14,126 nucleotides of DNA from an uncultured Eubacteriales bacterium (GTDB lineage: Bacteria > Bacillota > Clostridia > Christensenellales > CAG-917): assembly GCA_900548005.1 (NCBI GenBank), contig URIZ01000021.1, forward strand, positions 1 through 14,126, in the 5' to 3' direction. Shown here piece after piece: positions 6,031 to 12,075 of this stretch (positions are counted from its first letter, which is position 1; every line of letters starts with the position of its first letter). The notes below the pieces were generated by a model. It was not told the DNA's origin, searched no databases, and worked only from the letters and a program-made list of their open reading frames with translations. A program made the translations under genes and the position numbers.

Positions 6031-7248
6031 GTGTCGATTGTGTCAGATAAAACCCCGTTTTCTGCAAATACCATATCCGTAAGCGAAGTAAACGCCACGA
6101 TAAAAGCGTGCGTTGACTCTCCTATTTTCAAAGGATTGGAAGTTTTCGGAGAGATCTCGGGTTTCAAATTCAGCGGTCCGCACGCCTACTTCACGCTCAA
6201 GGACAAAGAGTCGCAACTCTCATGCGTGTGTTTCTATGCGGCAAAGACCTACAACCCAAAGGACGGCGAAAGCGTCATCTGCAAAGGCTCGGTGGACTAC
6301 TACGTCAAGGGTGGAAGACTGTCCTTGCAGGTCAGCTCCATTCAGCCCGTGGGCAAAGGGTTGCTGTTTTTGGAGTTTGAAAGGCTCAAAGCAAAACTTG
6401 CAGAAGAAGGACTGTTTGACGTTGCTCACAAAAAGCCTATCCCCAAGTTTGCAAAGCGCGTGCTTGTCGTCACGTCAAAGACGGGCGCGGTGATACGAGA
6501 TATCGTCACCACCGTACGCAGAAAGAATCCCGTCATCGACATCGTTGTCAAGGACGTGAGAGTGCAGGGCGAAGGCGCAGGCAAAGAGATTGCCAAGGTG
6601 CTTGAAAGGGTGGACGCGCTCGGATACGACGTCATCATAATTGCGCGCGGCGGCGGCTCGCTTGAAGACCTTGCTCCGTTTTATGACGAACAACTCGTGC
6701 GCACGGTGTACAAGATGAACACCCCGGTGGTGTCGGCGGTGGGACACGAAACGGACTTTTCGCTGTGCGATTTCGTGGCGGACGCAAGAGCGGCAACTCC
6801 CACGGCGGCGGGCGAGCTTGTAGCGTACGACTACTACGCAATGGCGGACGAGCTGAAAAAGAATATGCAACGTCTTTCAAGCAACGCAAAGAGAAGCTAT
6901 GAAAGGAAGACGTCCAAGGCGCAACTCGATATGGCAAGGCTGCAAAGGCTTGCGTCCGAGTTTTATATCAAACGCACAAGGCGCGTGGAACAGTGCCTTG
7001 AAAGAAGTCAAAATCTTGTCTGTCGCAAATTCGATTTGGCGGCGGCAAGAGCCGAGAAGGCAACAAGCGCGCTCGACAATTTGAGTCCGCTCAAAATTCT
7101 CAAACGCGGATACTTCCGCTTGCAGTCGGGCAATGAAACGATAAGCAAAGTGTCAAGCCTCAAAGTGGGTGACGAGATCACCGCTACGGGCGGAGACGGA
7201 ACGGTGCGCGCAACCGTGAACAAAATCGAACTCAACAAGGAGAACTGA
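6031..7248 (+). CDS. xseA: Exodeoxyribonuclease VII large subunit
   Basis: XseA is the catalytic subunit of exonuclease VII, which cuts single-stranded DNA from both ends into short pieces in the cytoplasm. It works as a complex with several XseB copies. The 405-residue product has an N-terminal OB-fold (about residues 15-105, with SGPHAYFTLKDKESQLSCV). The catalytic domain follows, with conserved VVTSKTGAVIRDI near residue 147, GGGSLEDL at 207-214 and GHETDFSL at 238-245. Next comes a helical region and the conserved C-terminal end (LSPLKILKRGYF). I chose GTG at 6031 because AAAGGTGA lies at a proper distance before it; GTG at 6022 would add three residues but has no ribosome site. folD, often found between nusB and xseA, is absent here. 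Confidence 0.94.
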   Translation: MSIVSDKTPFSANTISVSEVNATIKACVDSPIFKGLEVFGEISGFKFSGPHAYFTLKDKESQLSCVCFYAAKTYNPKDGESVICKGSVDYYVKGGRLSLQVSSIQPVGKGLLFLEFERLKAKLAEEGLFDVAHKKPIPKFAKRVLVVTSKTGAVIRDIVTTVRRKNPVIDIVVKDVRVQGEGAGKEIAKVLERVDALGYDVIIIARGGGSLEDLAPFYDEQLVRTVYKMNTPVVSAVGHETDFSLCDFVADARAATPTAAGELVAYDYYAMADELKKNMQRLSSNAKRSYERKTSKAQLDMARLQRLASEFYIKRTRRVEQCLERSQNLVCRKFDLAAARAEKATSALDNLSPLKILKRGYFRLQSGNETISKVSSLKVGDEITATGGDGTVRATVNKIELNKEN

Positions 7249-7249
7249 T

Positions 7250-7468
7250 ATGGCTGAAATTAAGAAATTTGAAGAAGCTCTTCAACAACTCGAAGAAATC
7301 GTCAGACAACTCGAAGGCGATATGCCGCTCGATCAAGCGGTGAAGGCTTTTGAAAAAGGCATCGAACTCAGCAAAATCTGCATAAGCGATCTCAAAGCCG
7401 AAAAAGGCAAGCTCGCTTTGCTTGTGGACGACATCAACAATCTCACCGAAGAACTGAAACTTGACTGA
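7250..7468 (+). CDS. xseB: Exodeoxyribonuclease VII small subunit
   Basis: This is the 72-residue small subunit of exonuclease VII, two long helices that pack along the XseA coiled coil. The family signature is clear: F-E-E-A-L-x-x-L-E-E-I-V-x-x-L-E at residues 6-21, then the P-L-D-Q-A-V-K-A-F-E-K-G segment. The ATG lies one base past the xseA stop (TGA-T-ATG), with an AAGGAG site inside the end of xseA, so the two subunits are made together. Confidence 0.95.
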   Translation: MAEIKKFEEALQQLEEIVRQLEGDMPLDQAVKAFEKGIELSKICISDLKAEKGKLALLVDDINNLTEELKLD

Positions 7469-7477
7469 CACTGCAAT

Positions 7478-8290
7478 ATGAGAATATCTTCCGTCAACAA
7501 AATCGAATTTCTCGCAATGTTTGAACACGCGCTCAAAGACGCAGTGGGAGACGACGCTTTCACCATAGACGAGGGCATGCGATATGCAACTCTCGACGGC
7601 GGCAAGCGTGTGCGCCCCATGTGCGTGTATCTCGGCGCGCGCGGGGTAGGCGATGCGGACGCGGACGAGATCGTGCGTCTTGCGGTGGGGGTGGAGCTTG
7701 TGCACAACTATTCACTCGTGCATGACGATTTGCCTGCCATGGACAATGACGACTATCGCCGCGGCAAACTTTCCGTACACAAGAAATTCGGACACGCAAA
7801 CGGAATACTCATAGGCGATCAACTTCTCACGCTTGCAAGCTGCAAGTTGCTTGACGGCGCAAGGGTGTACGGCACGACTTTTGCAAGAGCCGCACAAGAG
7901 ATCACTTTTGCCGCAAAAGAAATGGTGCGCGGACAAGCAATCGATCTTGCAGGTTGCCAAAGCGAAGAAGACTATCTTGACATGTATTCTCAAAAAACCG
8001 CCGCTCTCATCCGCGGCGCGCTCAAAGCGGGCGCGATATGCGCAGGCGCGACCTTCGAGCAGATAGAAAAGATGGAAGAGTTCGGGGAATTGACTGGCGT
8101 ATGTTTTCAGCTTGCCGACGATCTTCTCGACGAAGGGGAAGAAAACTCGATCGTGTCGCTCATCGGCGAAGAAGCCGTCAAAGACTTGCTTGCAAAACGC
8201 ACGGAAAAAGCCTGCCAAATCGCAAGAGAGAATTTCAACGCGGACGAGCTTTGTGAGTTTGCAAACGCGCTTGCGAAACGAGAAAAATAA
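7478..8290 (+). CDS. ispA: Farnesyl diphosphate synthase-type prenyltransferase
   Basis: This enzyme condenses isopentenyl diphosphate with allylic diphosphates (normally to C15 farnesyl diphosphate), which feeds undecaprenyl and quinone side-chain synthesis. The 270-residue product has the first Asp-rich motif D-D-L-P-A-M-D-N-D at residues 83-91, followed by the usual Y-R-R-G. The second Asp-rich motif, D-D-L-L-D, is at 214-218. A conserved H-K-K-F-G-H-A-N-G segment and a G-D-Q-L-L helix lie between. The start at 7478 is nine bases after xseB and has no clear ribosome site, so it is probably coupled. dxs, a common next gene in this cluster, is missing, and a tRNA promoter follows instead. 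Chain length cannot be read with certainty, so geranylgeranyl synthase is a lesser alternative. Confidence 0.9.
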   Translation: MRISSVNKIEFLAMFEHALKDAVGDDAFTIDEGMRYATLDGGKRVRPMCVYLGARGVGDADADEIVRLAVGVELVHNYSLVHDDLPAMDNDDYRRGKLSVHKKFGHANGILIGDQLLTLASCKLLDGARVYGTTFARAAQEITFAAKEMVRGQAIDLAGCQSEEDYLDMYSQKTAALIRGALKAGAICAGATFEQIEKMEEFGELTGVCFQLADDLLDEGEENSIVSLIGEEAVKDLLAKRTEKACQIARENFNADELCEFANALAKREK

Positions 8291-8318
8291 AATACATTTG
8301 CAAAAGTTGAAAAAGTTG

Positions 8319-8347
8319 TTGCCAAAACGGTTACAATTTGATATATT
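8319..8347 (+). promoter_or_regulatory. Sigma-A promoter of the tRNA-Gly/tRNA-Cys unit
   Basis: TTGCCA at 8319-8324 and TATATT at 8342-8347 have a 17-base spacer. The predicted start near 8354 is about ten bases before tRNA-Gly. There is no terminator between ispA and this promoter, so ispA transcripts may also read into the tRNAs. Confidence 0.82.
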
Positions 8348-8363
8348 GTTAAGGCAATCGTGT

Positions 8364-8438
8364 GCGGGAGTGACTCAGTGGTAGAGTGTCACCTTGCCAA
8401 GGTGAAAGTCGCGGGTCCGAATCCCGTCTCCCGCTCCA
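8364..8438 (+). tRNA. tRNA-Gly (anticodon GCC)
   Basis: The full cloverleaf is visible. Acceptor GCGGGAG pairs with CTCCCGC, the D stem is ACTC/GAGT, the anticodon stem is TCACC/GGTGA around loop TTGCCAA, and the T arm is GCGGG-TCCGAAT-CCCGT. CCA is encoded at the end. Anticodon GCC reads GGC and GGU. It is the first member of a Gly-Cys-Leu trio. Confidence 0.97.
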
Positions 8439-8470
8439 CACAAAGTATCGGCATCACCGATACAAGATAT

Positions 8471-8544
8471 GGCATCATAGCCAAGAGGTAAGGCAAGGGT
8501 CTGCAAAATCCTCACCCCCAGTTCAAGTCTGGGTGATGCCTCCA
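8471..8544 (+). tRNA. tRNA-Cys (anticodon GCA), copy 1
   Basis: Acceptor GGCATCA pairs with TGATGCC. The anticodon stem AGGGT/ATCCT closes loop CTGCAAA (anticodon GCA), the T arm is CCCAG-TTCAAGT-CTGGG, and CCA is encoded. It lies 32 bases after tRNA-Gly; the gap contains a GTATCGG/CCGATAC hairpin (8445-8463). It is co-transcribed with tRNA-Gly and followed at once by a terminator. Confidence 0.97.
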
Positions 8545-8576
8545 AAAAACAGCATTTCGCAAGAAGTGCTGTTTTT
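8545..8576 (+). terminator. Terminator after tRNA-Gly/tRNA-Cys
   Basis: A 10-bp perfect stem (AAAAACAGCA with TGCTGTTTTT) encloses a 12-base loop that can itself pair as TTC..GAA. The stem ends in five T. It starts at the encoded CCA end of tRNA-Cys copy 1 and would separate it from the duplicated copy downstream. Confidence 0.85.
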
Positions 8577-8602
8577 CATTGTATCGGGTGACGGGATTCG
8601 GC

Positions 8603-8674
8603 TTCACGGAGTGAAGAGCGCAGTATGCGCAGACCCGCGCGGGTTCGTTCCGCAAGGTCGCCATCGAAGATGGC
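8603..8674. repeat. Row of four perfect palindromes between the tRNA-Cys copies
   Basis: Four back-to-back palindromes are visible: TTCAC-GGA-GTGAA (8603-8615), GCGCA-GTA-TGCGC (8618-8630), ACCCGCGCGGGT (8633-8644) and GCCATC-GAA-GATGGC (8660-8674). Three have 3-nt loops. The first palindrome ends in GTGAAG, as in the arrays at 3383 and 8842. No gene is supported in this gap (8577-8678). Confidence 0.65.
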
Positions 8675-8678
8675 CACA

Positions 8679-8693
8679 CCGTCTCCCGCTCCA
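8679..8693 (+). pseudogene. 3' fragment of tRNA-Gly
   Basis: The last bases of tRNA-Gly (CCGTCTCCCGCTCCA) are repeated here without the rest of the gene. This is the left edge of a 123-bp duplication: 8679-8801 copies 8424-8546 at an offset of 255 with one mismatch. The fragment cannot form a tRNA. Confidence 0.85.
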
Positions 8694-8725
8694 CACAAAG
8701 TATCGGCATCACCGATACAAGATAT

Positions 8726-8799
8726 GGCATCATAGCCAAGAGGTAAGGCAAGGGTCTGCAAAATCCTCACCCCTAGTTCAAGTCTGGGTGATGCCTCCA
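8726..8799 (+). tRNA. tRNA-Cys (anticodon GCA), duplicated copy 2
   Basis: It is identical to copy 1 except for one C-to-T change in the T stem (CCTAG instead of CCCAG), which turns a C-G pair into a T-G wobble, so the cloverleaf is intact. It sits in the 123-bp duplication. The duplicated block does not include the tRNA-Gly promoter, and a terminator lies between the two copies. I see no good promoter at 8577-8725, so expression is uncertain although the gene looks functional. Confidence 0.93.
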
Positions 8800-8833
8800 A
8801 AAAAATGTCTAGCAAATCGCTAGGCATTTTTTT
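8799..8833 (+). terminator. Terminator after tRNA-Cys copy 2
   Basis: A stem of about 13 bp (AAAAATGTCTAGC region with GCTAGGCATTTTT, one T-G pair) closes a short loop and ends in seven T. It differs in sequence from the terminator after copy 1, so it was not part of the duplication. Confidence 0.82.
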
Positions 8834-8841
8834 AACTAAAT

Positions 8842-8959
8842 AAATCCGCTACGCGAATTTGTGAAGTTCACTGCGTGAGTGAAGTTCGCCGTTGGCAAGT
8901 GAAGTTGTCTGGGACAAGTGAAGTTTGCGATGCAAGTGAAGTTCACTGCGTGAGTGAAG
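8842..8959. repeat. Six-unit GTGAAG/variable-palindrome array
   Basis: The hexamer GTGAAG occurs at 8861, 8879, 8899, 8918, 8936 and 8954. Before each copy lies a short palindrome of 12-19 bases. The first is AAATCCGC-TAC-GCGAATTT with one mismatch. The next are TTCAC-TGC-GTGA, TTCGCC-GTT-GGCAA, TTGTC-TGG-GACAA, TTTGC-GAT-GCAA and TTCAC-TGC-GTGA again. Loops are 3 nt while stem sequences differ. A two-unit version lies at 3383-3433. It is not a CRISPR array: the units are far too short and the spacers are self-complementary. No coding frame here is credible. The stretch 8960-9029 after it shows nothing I can name. Confidence 0.8.
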
Positions 8960-9049
8960 ATGAAGAGAAAAACAGTTTTGTTGCGCTTTACAATTTTCTT
9001 TCTGCGTGTTACAATCTTCCAAGAGTTAACTTTGCCGGAACGGCGGTAT

Positions 9050-9325
9050 CGGAGCCGCAAGGCGGCGACCATATCGAGCGTCGGACTTGATGTGTAGTAC
9101 AAGTGAGCAAGCGAGTGTTGTTTTTTTCGCTTGCGAACGAGTGGCATAATAAATGAAATTGCGCAAGTTATGTCTCGACCGTAAGGAACGAAGTGACGGA
9201 ATAGCGATTGTTACGAAGTCAATCGCGTCGTGTGTCCCCCTGCTACGCAGTCGCCATGGGTTCCCTTTCAAGGGGGAACGGCGATAGGGGAAACACCTGA
9301 GGAAGGGGGATATTGCGTTTAATAT
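9050..9325. repeat. ~250-bp dispersed repeat, copy 1 (long form)
   Basis: This copy shares long blocks with 11774-12000: GAGCCGCAA..GGCGGCGACC, ATCGAGCGTCGGACTTGATG, GTGGCATAA, AAGTTATGTCTCGACCG, and a tail of GC-rich hairpins ending CACCTGAGGAA. Copy 1 has about 50 extra bases (9180-9231) with their own inverted repeats (GCGATTG/CAATCGC). Visible stems are GCCGC-AAG-GCGGC, GCAAGCGA/TCGCTTGC (9107-9114 with 9127-9134), CTGC-TAC-GCAG (9240-9250), and CGCC/GGCG around GTTCCC/GGGAAC (9252-9283). No transposase or credible coding frame is present, so I call it a non-coding repeat of unknown type. Confidence 0.8.
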
Positions 9326-9342
9326 GAGTATATTTTAACTTT

Positions 9343-9408
9343 GCCGGAATGGCGGAATAGGCAGACGAATGAACGATGTTCATCCCGGCGTCTGCGCAAA
9401 GACCGCCA
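9343..9408 (+). pseudogene. 5' fragment of tRNA-Leu, now part of a hairpin
   Basis: Bases 9343-9367 are identical to the first 25 bases of the real tRNA-Leu at 9442, then the match stops. The following DNA folds back on the fragment: GCAGACG (9361-9367) pairs with CGTCTGC (9389-9395), TGGCGG (9350-9355) pairs with CCGCCA (9403-9408), and ATGAAC-GAT-GTTCAT (9369-9383) forms the tip. It cannot be a tRNA. A more diverged copy of the same 5' end (TTTGCCGGAACGGCGG) lies at 9031. Confidence 0.75.
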
Positions 9409-9441
9409 CGCATATATTGCGAACGGACGACAGTTTAATAT

Positions 9442-9528
9442 GCCGGAATGGCGGAATAGGCAGACGCAAGGGACTTAAAATCCCTCGATGGAAACATCGT
9501 ATCGGTTCGACCCCGATTTTCGGCACCA
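9442..9528 (+). tRNA. tRNA-Leu (anticodon TAA)
   Basis: Acceptor GCCGGAA pairs with TTTCGGC. The anticodon stem AGGGA/TCCCT closes loop CTTAAAA (anticodon UAA, reads UUA and UUG). A long variable arm, CGATG-GAAA-CATCG, marks a class II tRNA. The T arm is ATCGG-TTCGACC-CCGAT, and CCA is encoded. A TATATT at 9413-9418 could be its -10 box, but the -35 region is poor. Confidence 0.97.
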
Positions 9529-9564
9529 AAACACTTTCACGCAACCATGCGGAGAGTGTTTTTT
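9528..9564 (+). terminator. Terminator after tRNA-Leu
   Basis: AAAACACT (9528-9535) pairs with AGTGTTTT (9555-9562), with an inner CGC../..GCG pairing, and the stem ends in a T run. It begins at the last A of the tRNA. Confidence 0.8.
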
Positions 9565-9704
9565 GTTTTCGGATAACTTGCAGGCTTTTTGTTTTCAATC
9601 TTTCGCTTTTAATAAAACAGGTGAAAAACGTGTCGTATATCAAATGCAGGCTGCTCGTAATCATACATTTTGTTTTAATATTTGGATTTTTGAGCGCAAA
9701 CCTA

Positions 9705-9733
9705 TTGCCAAAACCCTATTCGTATGATAAAAT
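9705..9733 (+). promoter_or_regulatory. Candidate sigma-A promoter of the EAL-like gene
   Basis: TTGCCA (9705-9710) and TAAAAT (9728-9733) have a 17-base spacer. The predicted start near 9740 leaves a leader of about 57 bases before the ATG at 9797, containing two GCGCATTA direct repeats. The rest of the gap from 9565 holds no gene that I can support. Confidence 0.65.
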
Positions 9734-9796
9734 TATTCAGTATTAGAATATTATATGCGTGCGCATTATGTGCGCGGGCGCATTACGGGTGGGAAA

Positions 9797-11593
9797 ATGA
9801 ACACTACTGCATACGCAAAAAGGACGTTGTACAAACCGATCGACTTTTTCTTCCGTGGCGTAGTCGATTACGCGACGAAGAGCAAGAAGGTTGTCTTTGT
9901 GGACGCATTCCAAGTGCTCAATGACAGATATTTGGGCAGAATGAGCGTGTGCAATTATTTTTATATCGCAGAAAATTCCGTCCGTATCAACGAATTGAAC
10001 GTGATTGCTCTCGAAGAGCTTCGCAACTACGATCTCGTCATGCGCGAGAATTTCCTTATCCCCGACAACATTGTATACTGCTTGCCCGTATCCGTGCGTT
10101 TTTTGGAAAACGACAAAGATTTTGACGTGCTTATGCAGACGCTCAAAGATTGCGGCTACAAGAAGACCAATTTGATGTTGTCCTTTTTTGTGAGCACGCT
10201 CACAAGGCTTGACGAGGCAGGTGTTGCAAGATACAACCGTTTGCGCAAGTCGGGATACAAGATATGCGCGGCGGCGTTTGGCGAAGAATACAATTCTCTT
10301 GACGTGTTTGCGCAGTTCAATTTTGATTATCTTAGATGCGAGTCGGCGTATTTCACAGCCGATGACAAGAAAAAGAGAGTGCTTGCCATGCTCGTTGCCT
10401 ATTGCAAAGCCAACAAAGTGGGTTTTGTGATGGAAGGCGTGGACACTCCGGGGCAGCTTGCAAGGTTCAAGCGTGACGGGGTGAAACTCATGACGGGCAG
10501 AGCGGTGTCCAAGCTCTCGCGCTGGGTGACCAACGAGTTTTTGGGCTTGAAAGAGCCGACAGGCAAAGCCAAGGACGAATATCTCAAGAGATTGCAAAAG
10601 GTGCTTGACGGAAAGAAGAAGTCCGAAGACGCGGAGCTTGAGGCATTGCGCAAAGCGGCGATCGAGCGTGCGCGCGCCAATGACGGCGAGAAGATTATGC
10701 CGTCCGCTCCGAGACCGGAGCTTGCCAAATCTCCGTATCAAGTGCGATTGGAGCAGCAAAAGCTCAACGCCAAGAAAGCCACCGAGCAACGCCTCGAGGC
10801 GCAGGCGAAACTTGTCGAGCAGCATCCCGAAGAAGATCTCGATCGCGAGAAGAAACTTATCACCGAGATGTCGCGTATGCGCTATGAAGGTGACGTGCAG
10901 AGCGCGCTTGCGTTGTCGTTTGCATCGCAAAAGAAGAGCGAGCTTGGCATAGACCGCACGATAGAAGAGACGCCCGATGTCGAAGAAAAGACGGTGGGGC
11001 AACAAGAGCCTATCGCGCCCAAAACCGAAGAAGTGGTGAGCCAAGACGAAAACAGCGTTGCCGCTCCCATCCGTCCGAATGCGCCGAGTTTCACTCTCAA
11101 GCCGAAAAAACAGAAGAAGATCAAAGCCGAGTTTGACAAAGAAGAGAAGTTGCTCGGCGAATACAAGTCGGACAGCATGTTCGGAGACTTGGGTATGGGC
11201 ACGGGCATGAAAGGATTTGGCGTGACTATGCACGTCAAACCCAAAAACGAAGACGAGCCCGAACTTGTCGGAAGTTACAACGACAAGAGCCAGTGGGTTG
11301 ACGAAGACGGCAACGTTTTCAACGGATACTTCGATGTAGACGGCAACTGGGTTGAATACGAGCAATTTGACGTGGAAGCGGAAGGTCACTACAACGAGAA
11401 CGCTCAATGGGTGGACAAAGACGGCAACGTCTATGACGGCTACTTTGACGAGCAGGGCAGATGGATAGACTACACCTACACCGACCAAAACGGCGAGATT
11501 GTGGACAACGGCTATTTCGACGACAAGATAGGCAAATGGGTGCCGTACGGGTATTTTGCGGGAGATGGAACATATCACAAAATCGGCGCGTAG
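9797..11593 (+). CDS. Degenerate EAL-like protein with C-terminal W/GYF repeats
   Basis: This is a 598-residue soluble protein in three parts. Residues 10-245 resemble an EAL phosphodiesterase fold: VFVDAFQVL may stand for the EAL strand, FDYLRCESAYF for the DxxKxD helix, and VMEGVDTPGQL (E213-T217) for the EGVET motif. The catalytic EAL and the metal-binding Asp pair are not preserved, so it is probably inactive, perhaps a binding or scaffold domain. Residues 245-485 are charged, K/E/A-rich and likely helical or disordered. Residues 490-598 carry tandem repeats of the type QWVDxDGN-x3-GYFDxxGxW. There is no signal peptide or membrane helix. I chose the ATG at 9797 because GGTGGG precedes it; an upstream in-frame ATG at 9755 lacks a ribosome site. 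It stands alone with its own promoter. The EAL relation is moderate confidence; the role is unknown. Confidence 0.82.
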   Translation: MNTTAYAKRTLYKPIDFFFRGVVDYATKSKKVVFVDAFQVLNDRYLGRMSVCNYFYIAENSVRINELNVIALEELRNYDLVMRENFLIPDNIVYCLPVSVRFLENDKDFDVLMQTLKDCGYKKTNLMLSFFVSTLTRLDEAGVARYNRLRKSGYKICAAAFGEEYNSLDVFAQFNFDYLRCESAYFTADDKKKRVLAMLVAYCKANKVGFVMEGVDTPGQLARFKRDGVKLMTGRAVSKLSRWVTNEFLGLKEPTGKAKDEYLKRLQKVLDGKKKSEDAELEALRKAAIERARANDGEKIMPSAPRPELAKSPYQVRLEQQKLNAKKATEQRLEAQAKLVEQHPEEDLDREKKLITEMSRMRYEGDVQSALALSFASQKKSELGIDRTIEETPDVEEKTVGQQEPIAPKTEEVVSQDENSVAAPIRPNAPSFTLKPKKQKKIKAEFDKEEKLLGEYKSDSMFGDLGMGTGMKGFGVTMHVKPKNEDEPELVGSYNDKSQWVDEDGNVFNGYFDVDGNWVEYEQFDVEAEGHYNENAQWVDKDGNVYDGYFDEQGRWIDYTYTDQNGEIVDNGYFDDKIGKWVPYGYFAGDGTYHKIGA

Positions 11594-11664
11594 GCAACGA
11601 CAACACGCAAGTGTGCGTATTGTCGAGAGCCAAGCTAGATTTTGCTTAGCTAACCGCTCATCAA

Positions 11665-11696
11665 AATTAATAATTAATAATGAATAATTAATAATT
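11665..11696. repeat. AT-rich ATTAATA repeat
   Basis: A 32-base run is built from AATTAATA/AATAATTA words around a central ATG. It lies in the 482-bp gap between the EAL-like gene and the membrane-protein gene, just left of repeat copy 2. It has the look of a simple-sequence repeat. The adjoining 11594-11664 shows only an AGCTA/TAGCT hairpin (11632-11650) without a T tract. Confidence 0.6.
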
Positions 11697-11773
11697 GCGG
11701 AAGGCGGAGCCTTATCCGAAAGCCCGTTCGGGGCGTACTTATAAACGGACTGTGCGACTTCAAAGACGGAACA

Positions 11774-12012
11774 CGAGCCGCAACGGCGGCGACCGTATCG
11801 AGCGTCGGACTTGATGTAAAGTACGAGAATGTGTGGCGTTCTGTTTCGTAGCTGCCACACAGGCGAAGTGGCATAACAAGAGAAATAGCGTAAGTTATGT
11901 CTCGACCGAGTGTTGTCCCCCCGCTACGCGGTCACCGTGGGTTCCCTTGCAAGGGGGAACGGTGATAGGGAAAACACCTGAGGAAAGGGGAAAGTTGCAT
12001 TAAAGTTTCAAA
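11774..12012. repeat. ~250-bp dispersed repeat, copy 2 (short form)
   Basis: This is the second copy of the element at 9050-9325. It keeps the shared blocks but lacks the ~50-base insert and has different bases in its stems: TGTGTGGC/GCCACACA (11830-11837 with 11854-11861), CCGC-TAC-GCGG (11921-11931), and CACC/GGTG around GTTCCC/GGGAAC (11933-11964). Each stem still pairs fully. Its tail from 11972 matches 30-70. It lies just before the membrane-protein gene; I found no promoter at 12013-12075. Confidence 0.8.
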
Positions 12013-12075
12013 CCAGCACCCGATTGCAATGAACGGCGCAACGCCAACAAACAAATATAAGCATAGACAAAACAA

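Noticed and set aside
8842..8959. CRISPR array
   Set aside because: The repeat is only 6 bases, the spacers are 12-19-base palindromes, and no cas genes are present.
8836..9147. Minus-strand frame over the hairpin array and repeat copy 1, and a similar one at 11674-11874
   Set aside because: The shared peptide (TSSPTLDxVAA) comes from the dispersed repeat, and the upstream part is a translation of the GTGAAG array. The frames break between copies.
9380..9664. Minus-strand frame across tRNA-Leu, and frames across the tRNA-Cys copies (8386-8827)
   Set aside because: These are translations of tRNA genes and their duplicates; the tRNA structures explain the sequence.
9743..11860. A 705-codon open frame on the minus strand, antisense to the EAL-like gene
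   Set aside because: The protein is rich in H/L/F/V in a pattern typical of antisense translation of a GAC/AAG/GAA-rich gene. It has no domain or ribosome site and runs into repeat copy 2. The + strand frame has a promoter, a ribosome site and recognisable repeats.
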